Positions 47,960-57,642 of a stretch of DNA of 64,000 bases are shown here, piece by piece (within the stretch, counting starts at the first letter, position 1; each line of letters opens with the position of its first letter). Source of the DNA: an uncultured Sphingomonadaceae bacterium (GTDB lineage: Bacteria > Pseudomonadota > Alphaproteobacteria > Sphingomonadales > Sphingomonadaceae); NCBI GenBank assembly GCA_947488625.1, contig CANKZR010000001.1, forward strand, positions 1,178,001 to 1,242,000, given 5' to 3'. A model generated the notes under the pieces. That model searched no databases. It was not told the DNA's origin and worked only from the letters and a program-made list of their open reading frames with translations. A program made the position numbers and the translations under genes.

Positions 47960-48010
47960 GATCAAGCAAATTTGGCGATCAAGCAGATTTGGCGATCAGG
48001 CGGATTTGCC
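47960..48010. repeat. Three tandem 17-bp repeats at the end of pip
   Basis: Three head-to-tail units of 17 bp: GATCAAGCAAATTTGGC, GATCAAGCAGATTTGGC and GATCAGGCGGATTTGCC. Units one and two differ at one base, and unit three at three bases. The third holds the pip stop codon. The array fills most of the pip-trpG spacer and each copy carries a TGA in the pip frame's strand. Confidence 0.85.
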
Positions 48011-48955
48011 CGCGAATTCATCAGTCGCACGCACCAGTCCGTCAATGATGCCCGGTTCGGACGCACTGTGACCCGCATCGTGCACGATCCGCAAGTCTGC
48101 TTCGGGCCAGGCCTTGCGCAATTCCCAGGCGGAGACGGGCGGCGTGCAGATGTCATGTCGACCCTGCACGATGATACCGGGTATGTCCTTTATTCGTGGC
48201 ACGTTCTCGAGCAACTGACCTTCTTCGAGAAAGAAATCTTCAAGGAAGAAGCGCGCACAGATCCGCGCGAAGGGGACGGCTTTCGCGGGATCGGCGAAGC
48301 TGTCCAGCAGGTCGTCATTGGGTAGAAGCGTCGCGACGTTGCCTTCCCACAAGGACCATTCGCGCGCGGCGGCGAGGCGGGTATCCTCGTCCTCGCTGGT
48401 CAGGCGATCGTGGTAGGCTTTCACCAGGTTGCCGCGCTCTGCCTCGGGTATCAGGCCGATAAATGCATCCCACTGCTCTGCCATGATTTCGCTGGCGCCA
48501 TATTCGTAAAGCCAGGCCTTTTCCTTCTGCCGGCCAAGAAATACGCCACGAAGCACAAGTTCGTTGGTCCTGTCGGGATGGGTCTGGGCATAGGCGAGGG
48601 CGAGCGTTGCGCCCCAACTGCCGCCAAAGACCTGCCATTTGTCGAAGCCGCACATCTCGCGCAGCCGCTCCATATCGGCAACGATGCGCCATGTGTCGTT
48701 GTTATCGATTTCGGCGAAGGGCAGCGATTTTCCGCAGCCGCGCTGATCGAACAGCACAACGTCGTAAAGCTCCGGATCCCATTGTCGGCGATGATCGGGA
48801 CTGATGCCGCCGCCAGGCCCGCCGTGCAGCATCACCGCAGGCTTCGCGCCTTTCGTGCCTACGCGCTCCCAGTAGAGCGAATGGCCTTCGCCAACATCCA
48901 GCATTCCGCTGTCGAAAGGTTCGATCTCGGGATAAAGCTCGCGATATTGTGTCAT
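47996..48955 (-). CDS. pip: Proline iminopeptidase
   Basis: 319 residues, alpha/beta hydrolase of peptidase family S33 that removes N-terminal proline. Oxyanion motif HGGPGGGISPDHRRQWDPE, DQRGCGKSLPFAEID and the nucleophile elbow GGSWGATLALAYAQTHPD are typical; GRHDICTPP and HDAGHSASEP supply Asp and His. No signal peptide, so cytoplasmic. It overlaps the upstream lipoprotein gene by ATGA and interrupts the trp operon. Confidence 0.93.
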   Translation of the reverse strand: MTQYRELYPEIEPFDSGMLDVGEGHSLYWERVGTKGAKPAVMLHGGPGGGISPDHRRQWDPELYDVVLFDQRGCGKSLPFAEIDNNDTWRIVADMERLREMCGFDKWQVFGGSWGATLALAYAQTHPDRTNELVLRGVFLGRQKEKAWLYEYGASEIMAEQWDAFIGLIPEAERGNLVKAYHDRLTSEDEDTRLAAAREWSLWEGNVATLLPNDDLLDSFADPAKAVPFARICARFFLEDFFLEEGQLLENVPRIKDIPGIIVQGRHDICTPPVSAWELRKAWPEADLRIVHDAGHSASEPGIIDGLVRATDEFAGKSA

Positions 48956-49734
48956 TGTGTCGTACCCTTGTCGGTAACGAGGATGATCGGTCCGATGGAT
49001 GCCCCTGCGTCGAGGCGATCCCTCGCCGGGTCCCAGATTTGTGAAACACTGCCGTCCAGAAACAATGCGTTGTTCACTTTAAGCACGTCGCGATAGAGAC
49101 GCGCCAGCTTGCCGAAACTTACCGGAGCTTCGGTGATAACGAAATGCGCGCGGCCCGCTGCATCGACGCCCACGGCGTTGCGGATCTTGCGACTATCGCC
49201 GTCGATATCGATGGCCGGATGCAGTTCTCCGTTGATCACCAGCATCGGGCCGGACTGGGTCGCGAATTGTGGACGATCTACGATCTCGTCAGCGAAGCGG
49301 CCGGTTTCCCATACGCGCCATGGCCCCGAGGCAGTTTCGCTGAAGAAAACACCGTTGGGAAGAAGGTGGAAATTGCCCGGCCCCTCGTTCTCGTTCAGCA
49401 CCGTGAGGCGCATCCCGTCTTCCACGTAGTATCCGATGGGTCGGCCTTCGGAATCGAACATGCCACCGTTCATGGCCAGCACGAGGCGTTCTTCCTGTTC
49501 ACCCAGCGATCGCGATAGCGCACCAAGCGAGCGGTAGGGTTCGTCAGTCTCGTCGGAGGACAGATCCATTGCAATGGCATGGTCGCCCGGCTGCGCGGTG
49601 CAATGGGTGAATGGCGAATCCTCGAACACTATCGGTTCGCATATCGACGCGCGTTGTTCCTCATTTTCACCTTCGCCCCGGATCGTGCAGGCAGAAAGCG
49701 CAATTAGAATAGAGAGGCCGAGTGCATGCCTCAC
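48952..49734 (-). CDS. Phosphodiester glycosidase-family lipoprotein
   Basis: 260 residues. The start is GTG at 49734, overlapping the trpE stop as GTGA. The N-terminal signal VRHALGLSILIALSAC ends in lipobox LSAC (Cys16). The rest resembles the NAGPA/DUF2233 phosphodiester glycosidase domain: LVLAMNGGMFDSEGRPIGYY, FATQSGPMLVINGELHP, RKIRNAVGVDAAGRAHFVIT and NNALFLDGSVSQIWDPA. Family members cleave sugar phosphodiester links; the periplasmic substrate is unknown. An in-frame ATG at 49812 exists but lies inside trpE and gives no signal peptide. Its place within a trp operon is unexplained. Confidence 0.82.
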   Translation of the reverse strand: MRHALGLSILIALSACTIRGEGENEEQRASICEPIVFEDSPFTHCTAQPGDHAIAMDLSSDETDEPYRSLGALSRSLGEQEERLVLAMNGGMFDSEGRPIGYYVEDGMRLTVLNENEGPGNFHLLPNGVFFSETASGPWRVWETGRFADEIVDRPQFATQSGPMLVINGELHPAIDIDGDSRKIRNAVGVDAAGRAHFVITEAPVSFGKLARLYRDVLKVNNALFLDGSVSQIWDPARDRLDAGASIGPIILVTDKGTTQ

Positions 49735-51242
49735 TGGCCGAACCCCGGTTCGTTCGCCACCGCTACCGCCTCGCGCGCAGCCGCGATCAGGGCGCCGGCC
49801 TTGTGGCGACACTCGGCGGCCTCATATTGCGGATCGCTGTCCGCCACGATTCCTGCGCCGGCCTGTACGTGCATGGTACCGTCCTTCACCACTGCCGTGC
49901 GCAGGACGATACAGCTATCGACCGACCCATCGGGTGCGAAATAACCGACCCCGCCGGCATAGGGGCCGCGCGTTTCCGGCTCCAGCTCCGCGATAATCTC
50001 GCAGGCCCGTATCTTGGGCGCCCCGCTGACAGTGCCTGCCGGAAAGCCTGCGAACAGCGCGTCCAGGGCATCCTTGTCCTGCGAAAGCTGGCCAACGACA
50101 TTGCTGACGATGTGCATCACGTGGCTGTAGCGTTCGATGGTGAAGCTGTCCGTCACTGTCACGCTGTCCGCGTCTGCCACGCGGCCCACGTCGTTCCGGC
50201 CAAGGTCGAGCAGCATTAGATGCTCGGCACACTCCTTCGGATCGGCCAGCAAGCTTACCTCGTTGGCCCTGTCTTCGCTTTCGGTAGAACCTCGTGGACG
50301 CGTTCCGGCAATGGGGCGAATGGTCACTTCGCCATTGCGCACGCGCACGAGAATTTCCGGGCTCGATCCCACTACGGCGAAACCGGGTAGGTCGAGGAAA
50401 TAGAGAAACGGCGACGGATTGACCCGCCGAAGGGCGCGATACAGCGCAATGGGGGGCAACGGGAACGGACAGGTGAAACGCTGCGCAAGAACCACCTGAA
50501 AAATGTCGCCTGCGGTAATGTAATCCTTTGCGCGAAGCACGATGCGCTCGTAATCTGCGGGGTCCATGACGGCCTGCAGATCGAGATCGGGAAGGTCGGA
50601 AACACGCGCTGCCGCGGGCACCGCTTCGCCCAGCTTGCGCAGGGTTTCATCGATCCGCTCACCAGCGCGTTCTATCGATGCCTCGCCCCCAGTTTCGGCG
50701 GCCCATAACGGTGCGATAAGATAGAGGCTGTCGCTCAGCCGGTCGAACACCAGCACCAGCGCAGGCCGGGCAAACAGCATGTCCGGCAGGTCCAGCTCAC
50801 TGTCTGGCGCCCGCGGCAGCGTTTCCACCAGACCGATGGTCTCATAACCGAAATAGCCGACCAGGCAGGCGAGGGCGGGCGGTAGGCCGTCGGGCATGTC
50901 GATCCGGCAGGCATTCGCAAGTGCGCGCAGTTCCGCCATGCTGTTGCCTGCGAGAGGCTCGAACGCCTCGCGGTCATGCCGCCAGCGGCGGTTGACCTCG
51001 GCCCTGGCCCCGGTTGCACGAAAAATCAGGTCAGGATCGAGGCCGAGCAGACTGTAGCGTCCGCGTATTTCCCCACCCTCCACCGATTCCAGAAGGAAAT
51101 CGCCGCGCCCCGGTTCTATCAGTTTCAGGGCAGCGCCAATCGGGGTTTCAGTATCCGCTACCACCCGTCGCCAGACAAGCGTATTGCGACCCTGCGACAG
51201 GGCGATCTTCGCGGCATCGGCATTCAGGAGGGCGGCAGACAA
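49731..51242 (-). CDS. trpE: Anthranilate synthase component I
   Basis: 503 residues. TrpE makes anthranilate from chorismate. The feedback-site region LLESVEGGEIRGRYSLLGLD is present near the N terminus. The catalytic part has VVGSSPEILVRVRNGEVTIR, PIAGTRPRGSTESEDRANEV, MLLDLGRNDVGRV and FPAGTVSGAPKIRACEII. The first codon is TTG at 51242, with AGGAG about 10 bases upstream. It starts 12 bp after the ppiD-like gene, so no leader peptide or attenuator fits in between. Confidence 0.95.
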   Translation of the reverse strand: MSAALLNADAAKIALSQGRNTLVWRRVVADTETPIGAALKLIEPGRGDFLLESVEGGEIRGRYSLLGLDPDLIFRATGARAEVNRRWRHDREAFEPLAGNSMAELRALANACRIDMPDGLPPALACLVGYFGYETIGLVETLPRAPDSELDLPDMLFARPALVLVFDRLSDSLYLIAPLWAAETGGEASIERAGERIDETLRKLGEAVPAAARVSDLPDLDLQAVMDPADYERIVLRAKDYITAGDIFQVVLAQRFTCPFPLPPIALYRALRRVNPSPFLYFLDLPGFAVVGSSPEILVRVRNGEVTIRPIAGTRPRGSTESEDRANEVSLLADPKECAEHLMLLDLGRNDVGRVADADSVTVTDSFTIERYSHVMHIVSNVVGQLSQDKDALDALFAGFPAGTVSGAPKIRACEIIAELEPETRGPYAGGVGYFAPDGSVDSCIVLRTAVVKDGTMHVQAGAGIVADSDPQYEAAECRHKAGALIAAAREAVAVANEPGFGQ

Positions 51243-51254
51243 GCCGGATCGCTC

Positions 51255-53189
51255 CTAGTTCACCGAACCGGTAAGCTGTGACCGCACCGCGTCGATGGCG
51301 ACATCGTTCATTTCCACGTCGAAGGTGCCTTCGGCGGCACCAAGGAACTGATCGAGATATTCAGAGCCCGCGACCTGACCAAGCTGCTGACGGACAGACG
51401 CGAACAACTGGCCATCCTCGTCGATCTCTGGCGTCTGAATCTCGTCCAGCTTCAAGACGAACCAAGTGTTGGCCTCGTCCTGGCGAACGCGCTTCGTCGT
51501 GCCTTCCGCCATGGAGAAGAACAGCAGGCTCGCGCGCGATACCTGGCCTTGCTGGGCAACCTGCTGGCGGTTCAGGCGCAGGGGCTGAGGCGCCGGAAGG
51601 TCCACGTCTTCGGAGGCAACCGCCTGTGCAAGCGTCGCCCCATCCTGCACGCGCTGCTGGATACGCGCCGAAGCGGCGCTGGCAGCTGCCATTCCTTCTG
51701 CACGGCGCCACGCCTGCGTCACCTCGTCCCTGATTTCTGCCAAGGGAGCTGTCGCACTGGGCGTCACTTGAGGCACATCGAACAGGAGGAATTGCTCACC
51801 AGGCACGATTTCGGCCAACTCGGGATCGCTGCCTTCCGGTTTTTCAAAAGCAAAGGAGATAACGCGAGCCAGTTCTTCGGGTGCGGACTGCTGCGTACCG
51901 TAGATGCGGCCATCGGCGGTAAGGGGTGGGGTTGTCTGAATTTCCAGCCCGAGTTCGTCGGCAGCCTCCGAAAGGCTGCGGCCATCCCTGAACTCGTCTT
52001 CAAGCCGCGTCGTCAGTTCATTAAGGGCGAGCCTGCGACGCTCTTCCTGCAACTGTTCACGAATGGCTTCACTCGCCTGTTCCACACTCTGGCCGGAAAC
52101 TTGCGTTACACCGTCAACCCGCAGGACATACCAGCCAAGATCACCGCGCACGGGGCCGACAAGGGTGCCCTCGTCGGCAGCGAAAGCCGCCGCTGCGACT
52201 TGCGCGGACGTTTGCGATTGCAGGGTTTCGCGTTCTACCTCCGACAGGCTGACCGTGCTCAACCCTTTCGACTGCGCCGAGGCAGCAAGAGACACGCCCC
52301 CTTCGACCTCGTCGATCACCGCCTGTGCAGCTGCTTCTGTCGGCAAGACAAGCTGCGTAAAACTGCGCTGCTGGCTTGCTGCATAAGTCTCCGCATCGCG
52401 TTGGTAGCGGCGAGCGATTTGTTCCTGCGTAACGGGCGGCAATTCGCCCACGGCGCCGATATCGAAGGTGGCGTACCGCAATACGCGGCGTTCCGGCCGG
52501 ATATAGTCGGCACGATTGGCGTCGTAATAGCCCTGCAGTTCTTCGGCACTCGGCGCGCCTTCGGGTGCGAAGGCGGCGGCGGGGATGCTGGCTGCGTTGC
52601 CGATGCGCGTATCGTTGCGCAGCTGTGCATAACGGCGCGCAAAACTATCGGGCAATTGCGCGCCATAACCGATCGGGAGGACAAGCTGGCGCGCATAAAG
52701 CCCCATCGCCAGGTCATCGCGCACGGCGCTTTCCGTAAGGCTGAGGCGGCGCAGCGCCGCGCGAAAACTGTCAGCGCTGAATGTGCCGTCGATACCCTGA
52801 AACGCTGGAATATTCATTATTTCGCTATCGACCAGTCGATCGCTGACCCGCAGTCCCATGGCATTACTGTATTCGGCGATGGCCGAACGGCTCACCATCT
52901 GCTGCAACACATCGTCCAGCCCCCCTTGGGCCATGAACTCCTCCATCGTCAGCGTGGGATTTTCGGCCCGCGCCTGTTGCAAGGCGTTGTTGGCATTGGT
53001 GGTGAGTTCCGCCGTAGAGATGCGGCGCTCTCCGATAACGGCAACACGATCGCCGCCAGTCACACCGCCGAACATGCCGCTGTTGGCAACATCGGAACTT
53101 GCAAAAGCCACGGCGATCAGACCGAGGAACGCCAGCGTTACGGCAATGCCCAGCTTGGACTGGAAAAAACTGCGGAAGAAAGTGATCAT
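51255..53189 (-). CDS. ppiD: PpiD-type peptidyl-prolyl isomerase/chaperone
   Basis: 644 residues. One N-terminal membrane helix (KLGIAVTLAFLGLIAVAFA) anchors a long periplasmic part. A SurA-N-like chaperone region follows (VAVIGERRISTAELTTNANN; DVLQQMVSRSAIAEYSNAMG). Near residues 265-365 lies a parvulin-like domain (AYTQ-type pieces such as RSFTQLVLPTEAAAQAVIDE and VGPVRGDLGWYVLRVDGV). The domain looks divergent, so isomerase activity is uncertain while chaperone function for exported proteins is likely. It is divergent from tpiA and co-oriented with trpE. Confidence 0.85.
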   Translation of the reverse strand: MITFFRSFFQSKLGIAVTLAFLGLIAVAFASSDVANSGMFGGVTGGDRVAVIGERRISTAELTTNANNALQQARAENPTLTMEEFMAQGGLDDVLQQMVSRSAIAEYSNAMGLRVSDRLVDSEIMNIPAFQGIDGTFSADSFRAALRRLSLTESAVRDDLAMGLYARQLVLPIGYGAQLPDSFARRYAQLRNDTRIGNAASIPAAAFAPEGAPSAEELQGYYDANRADYIRPERRVLRYATFDIGAVGELPPVTQEQIARRYQRDAETYAASQQRSFTQLVLPTEAAAQAVIDEVEGGVSLAASAQSKGLSTVSLSEVERETLQSQTSAQVAAAAFAADEGTLVGPVRGDLGWYVLRVDGVTQVSGQSVEQASEAIREQLQEERRRLALNELTTRLEDEFRDGRSLSEAADELGLEIQTTPPLTADGRIYGTQQSAPEELARVISFAFEKPEGSDPELAEIVPGEQFLLFDVPQVTPSATAPLAEIRDEVTQAWRRAEGMAAASAASARIQQRVQDGATLAQAVASEDVDLPAPQPLRLNRQQVAQQGQVSRASLLFFSMAEGTTKRVRQDEANTWFVLKLDEIQTPEIDEDGQLFASVRQQLGQVAGSEYLDQFLGAAEGTFDVEMNDVAIDAVRSQLTGSVN

Positions 53190-53319
53190 CGTTTGCGTTG
53201 TTTTCTATTCTGCGACGCGGGCAGGGGGATGCCGCGCCTTGTTTCGCGCCCGCTTTATCCGCCCTGCGACTCTCCCGCAACAGGCAGACGCAGCTTTCCC
53301 GCAAAGTGGAAAACCGGCT

Positions 53320-53348
53320 TTGACAAGATGGTGACGCCAGACTAGCGC
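53320..53348 (+). promoter_or_regulatory. Possible sigma-70 promoter of tpiA
   Basis: TTGACA at 53320-53325, a 17-base spacer and TAGCGC at 53343-53348. The -35 hexamer is perfect and the -10 weak. It stands about 75 bp before the tpiA start in the divergent ppiD-tpiA spacer. Confidence 0.35.
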
Positions 53349-53421
53349 GCAGCTATACAAAACGGGATTCCGACGCATCAGTGTCGCTCGCCAGAATCAA
53401 AATCACGGAAAAACAATCATA

Positions 53422-54186
53422 ATGTCCAATCGACCCTACATCGTCGGCAACTGGAAAATGCACGGCACACGAGCCATGCTGGCCGAAGCACGCGCTATTG
53501 ATCGCGCTGCAGAGCGTCTTTTGAAGGTGGAAGTGGCCCTGGCGCCGCCGTTCACGTTGATTCATGCCACCCGCAAGGAAGCAAATCTGATCGGGATCGG
53601 CGCGCAGGATGTACACTCCGCAGATGGCGGTGCGCATACCGGTGATATCTCCGCTGCAATGGTGAAAGATGCAGGCGCAGGCTTCACCATTGTCGGACAT
53701 TCGGAGCGTCGTGCCAACCATGGCGAAACCAATGCCCTCGTGAAAGAGAAGGCGGAGGCGGCGATTGCCGCTGGCATGAACGTCATCGTGTGCGTCGGTG
53801 AAACCGAAGAGGAACGCGATGCGGGCAAGGCCGAGAGCGCCGTAGCCGACCAGCTGGCGAGTTCGGTTCCTGTGGGCGATGGCGTGGCCGAGAAGGTCAC
53901 CATCGCTTACGAGCCGGTCTGGGCCATTGGCACAGGGCGCACTCCGACTGCTGAAGATGTGGGCGCAATGCACCGTCACATCCGAGAGAAGCTTGGTTCG
54001 CTGTATGGCGAGGAAGGCGCGGATGTGCGCATCCTCTATGGCGGTTCGGTCAAGCCCGACAATGCAGCAGAACTGCTGACCGCAGATGACGTTGGCGGAG
54101 CACTTGTAGGCGGTGCCAGCCTTACTGCGGAAAGCTTTCTCGGCATCATCATGGCCGCTGCCGAAGCACATGAAGACAAGTCCTGA
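53422..54186 (+). CDS. tpiA: Triosephosphate isomerase
   Basis: 254 residues. It interconverts dihydroxyacetone phosphate and glyceraldehyde 3-phosphate. The catalytic lysine is in GNWKMHG, the histidine in IVGHSERRANHGE, and the glutamate in IAYEPVWAIGTGRTPT. The phosphate loop is ILYGGSVKPDNAAEL with VGGALVGGASL. Full length. secG follows in the same direction after about 100 bp with a promoter-like sequence between. Confidence 0.97.
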   Translation: MSNRPYIVGNWKMHGTRAMLAEARAIDRAAERLLKVEVALAPPFTLIHATRKEANLIGIGAQDVHSADGGAHTGDISAAMVKDAGAGFTIVGHSERRANHGETNALVKEKAEAAIAAGMNVIVCVGETEEERDAGKAESAVADQLASSVPVGDGVAEKVTIAYEPVWAIGTGRTPTAEDVGAMHRHIREKLGSLYGEEGADVRILYGGSVKPDNAAELLTADDVGGALVGGASLTAESFLGIIMAAAEAHEDKS

Positions 54187-54210
54187 TCAAAACCGTTCAG
54201 GGCACGCCTC

Positions 54211-54238
54211 TTGTGACTAATGATTTGCGGGCCTACAT
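54211..54238 (+). promoter_or_regulatory. Possible promoter of secG
   Basis: TTGTGA, 16 bases, then CTACAT, about 50 bp before the secG start. A moderate match by eye; secG could also be reached by read-through from tpiA. Confidence 0.3.
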
Positions 54239-54289
54239 GCTGCCCCGACAACCTGCCTATTCCCCAAGAAGAATTGCCTGAAAACCGAC

Positions 54290-54682
54290 ATGACCCTGTT
54301 CATTTTCCTTACCGTCATCCAGGCCTTCATTGCCGCTGGTCTCGTAATCCTCGTGCTTATGCAACGATCGGAAGGTGGCGGGCTGGGCATCGGCGGCGGC
54401 GGTAGCCCCGGCGGTCTGATGTCGGCGCGCGGTGCGGCAGATTTTCTATCGCGCGCGACCAAGTGGTTCGCCATCCTGTTCGTGGCGCTTTCCATTGTTC
54501 TTGCCGCCGTTGCGGTAGACGCATCGGGCCAGCGTGATTTCGATGACACCCTTGATCGTTCCACAACGCAAGGTGCAGCCTCGGACGATCCTATTCCTGG
54601 CGATCCCGGCCTCGATGGGGAAGCGCCGGTGGAATCGATTCCCGATCCGGCGGAAGATCCACTGGCCGATCTGGCCGAGTAA
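54290..54682 (+). CDS. secG: Preprotein translocase subunit SecG
   Basis: 130 residues. SecG assists the SecYE channel in protein export. Two helices (TLFIFLTVIQAFIAAGLVIL and FAILFVALSIVLAAVAV) flank the family loop LMQRSEGGGLGIGGGGSPGG. The C-terminal 50 residues are an acidic, proline-rich tail, as in many alphaproteobacteria. It lies between tpiA and pyrG, a common order. Confidence 0.93.
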   Translation: MTLFIFLTVIQAFIAAGLVILVLMQRSEGGGLGIGGGGSPGGLMSARGAADFLSRATKWFAILFVALSIVLAAVAVDASGQRDFDDTLDRSTTQGAASDDPIPGDPGLDGEAPVESIPDPAEDPLADLAE

Positions 54683-54761
54683 GAGATTTCTGCGGGCAAC
54701 TCGCCCTTATTCGCGAAAAGACTGACCAAAGCGCTTGCACCGAATCCGAGTGTGAGCTTAA

Positions 54762-56414
<1,653 letters not shown>

Positions 56415-56507
56415 TTAATCGTATGAAATAGAGTCTGGTTATTTCGACCTACTATTTATCCGCAGAATAATCTTGCATTTTACACCCCTGAGCGGGTAAC
56501 GTTTAAT

Positions 56508-56676
56508 GAAAGGGTGCTGAGGGGCGCACGCGAAACCGGTGACCGGTGGCGCGGTTCTTCACATATTGTTTCAAGGTTCAGATCGACCCAGCGCGGGCAA
56601 CAGGCATTTCTCGCGCGCTGTCGGTTCGGTCTTGCTCTTTGGGAAGGCTGTCTCTTGCGACCCGGACAGCTTTTTT
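56508..56676 (+). ncRNA. Candidate small RNA between pyrG and hsp20
   Basis: The 351-bp space between the converging pyrG and hsp20 genes has no convincing protein. It holds a possible promoter (TTGCAT 56473-56478, 18 bases, TAACGT 56497-56502), a strong stem CAGCGCG/CGCGCTG (56589-56595 with 56614-56620), and an intrinsic terminator at 56646-56676. That predicts an RNA of about 170 nt. The length would suit 6S RNA or a regulatory RNA. I could not match it to tmRNA, RNase P RNA or SRP RNA. The pyrG 3' UTR is the simplest alternative. Confidence 0.4.
56646..56676 (+). terminator. Intrinsic terminator (first of two)
   Basis: GCTGTC (56647-56652) pairs with GACAGC (56665-56670) across a 12-base loop and is followed directly by six Ts. 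It is read from the plus strand and ends either the candidate small RNA or the pyrG message. Confidence 0.7.
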
Positions 56677-56703
56677 GGAGAGCGGGTCGGCGCCAAGCGT
56701 CGA

Positions 56704-56742
56704 GGGGGCGGAGCTTTAGCGGGCTCCGCCCCCAACGTTTTT
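56704..56742 (+). terminator. Intrinsic terminator (second of two)
   Basis: GGGGGCGGAGC and GCTCCGCCCCC pair perfectly around an eight-base loop and are followed by AACGTTTTT. It is the strongest hairpin of this region and protects the hsp20 gene from plus-strand read-through. Confidence 0.85.
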
Positions 56743-56765
56743 AATAGACAATCGATCGAGGTCGA

Positions 56766-57239
56766 TCAGGCGGCGTCGGCCTGCCCGTCGTCCTTGTGCT
56801 TGTTTTCAACAACCTTCAGCGCGTTTCCACCGATGGCTATCTTTTTCGGCTTCATCGCATCTGGCACTTCACGCACCAGGTCGATCACCAAAAGACCATC
56901 GGCAAGGTCGGCATTGTCTACGCGGACATAGTCGGCAAGTTCGAAACGCCGTTCAAATCCGCGGTTTGCGATGCCGACATGCAGCATTTCGCCTTCAGCC
57001 GCCTCTTCGCGCTTCTTCCCCTCTACGGTGAGCAGGTTCTGCTGCGCCGTAATTTCGAGGTCTTCAGACCGGAATCCGGCCACAGCGATCGTGATGCGGT
57101 AGGCATCTTCGTCGCGCCGCTCGATATTGAAGGGGGGATAGTTGTCGCCACTGTTGCGGGCGTTGTTCTCCAGCAGGTCGAACAAGCGATCAAACCCGAC
57201 GGTGGAGCGACGATAGGGGGTAAAGTCTGTACGGTTCAT
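56766..57239 (-). CDS. ibpA: Small heat shock protein (IbpA/Hsp20 family)
   Basis: 157 residues with an alpha-crystallin domain. Hsp20 binds unfolding proteins and keeps them from aggregating. The domain runs from PPFNIERRDEDAYRITIAVA through DLEITAQQNLLTVEGKKRE and GIANRGFERRFELADYVRVD to LADGLLVIDLVREVPDAMKP. I chose ATG 57239, since AGGA is 10 bases upstream; an in-frame TTG at 57248 is too close to that box. Promoter and leader indicate control by heat. Confidence 0.94.
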   Translation of the reverse strand: MNRTDFTPYRRSTVGFDRLFDLLENNARNSGDNYPPFNIERRDEDAYRITIAVAGFRSEDLEITAQQNLLTVEGKKREEAAEGEMLHVGIANRGFERRFELADYVRVDNADLADGLLVIDLVREVPDAMKPKKIAIGGNALKVVENKHKDDGQADAA

Positions 57240-57300
57240 TTGAAACAAATCCTCTTCTGAGCAATTTGAAAGTTATACGGACCCGCTTTCGGCATCCGCA
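57240..57300 (-). promoter_or_regulatory. ROSE-like RNA thermometer in hsp20 leader
   Basis: Read on the minus strand, the leader just before hsp20 has AAATTGCTCAGAAGAGGATT followed by TGTTTCAA and the ATG. The UUGCU segment can pair imperfectly with the AGGA ribosome-binding box, with a G-G opposition in the stem. This is the hallmark of ROSE elements of alphaproteobacterial hsp20 genes, whose hairpins melt on warming. The leader is about 60 nt, shorter than classical ROSE. Confidence 0.65.
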
Positions 57301-57306
57301 TGCTTG

Positions 57307-57334
57307 AGATAGGAAGGCTGTCAAAGCTTTCAAG
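57307..57334 (-). promoter_or_regulatory. Sigma-32 type heat-shock promoter of hsp20
   Basis: On the minus strand CTTGAAA (57334-57328), a 14-base spacer and CCTATCT (57313-57307) closely match the RpoH consensus CTTGAAA with CCCATNT. It stands about 70 bp before the hsp20 start in the spacer shared with grxC. Confidence 0.7.
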
Positions 57335-57367
57335 ATTTTCGGATCCAGCACCTCCAGGGGAATATTT

Positions 57368-57631
57368 GTGACCACGCCCAAAGTCGAAATCTACACGAAA
57401 ATGTACTGTGGCTTCTGCCACCGAGCAAAGCGCTTGCTGGACAGCAAAGGTGTTGAGTACGAAGAGTACGACATCACTTTGGGTGGTCCCAAACGGCAGG
57501 AAATGACGGATCGCAAGCCGGATGCCCGAACGGTTCCGCAGATTTTCATCGACGATAAACCCGTCGGTGGGTCAGACGAGCTCGCCGCGCTGGAACGCGA
57601 CGGCAGGCTGGACCAGCTTCTGGGCCTTTGA
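57368..57631 (+). CDS. grxC: Glutaredoxin 3
   Basis: 87 residues, full length. Glutaredoxin reduces disulphides using glutathione. The active site is CGFC (Cys14-Cys17), not the usual CPYC. The cis-proline loop TVPQIFIDDKPVGGSDELAA binds glutathione. The start is GTG at 57368 with AGGGG upstream. It is divergent from hsp20 and followed by a nitrilase-family gene whose possible TTG start overlaps its stop. Confidence 0.93.
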   Translation: MTTPKVEIYTKMYCGFCHRAKRLLDSKGVEYEEYDITLGGPKRQEMTDRKPDARTVPQIFIDDKPVGGSDELAALERDGRLDQLLGL

Positions 57632-57642
57632 CCGAACACGCC

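Noticed and set aside
51243-51254. Trp leader peptide and attenuator before trpE
   Set aside because: Only 12 bp separate trpE from the upstream ppiD-like gene, too little for a leader; no tryptophan-codon run was found there.
51549-53345. 598-codon open frame on the plus strand opposite ppiD
   Set aside because: It mirrors the real minus-strand gene, is rich in Arg, Cys and His, and shows no family features. Long antisense frames are expected in GC-rich DNA.
56508-56676. tmRNA, RNase P RNA or SRP RNA at this locus
   Set aside because: No tag-peptide frame, no T-arm with CCA, and none of the conserved cores of RNase P or SRP RNA could be read.
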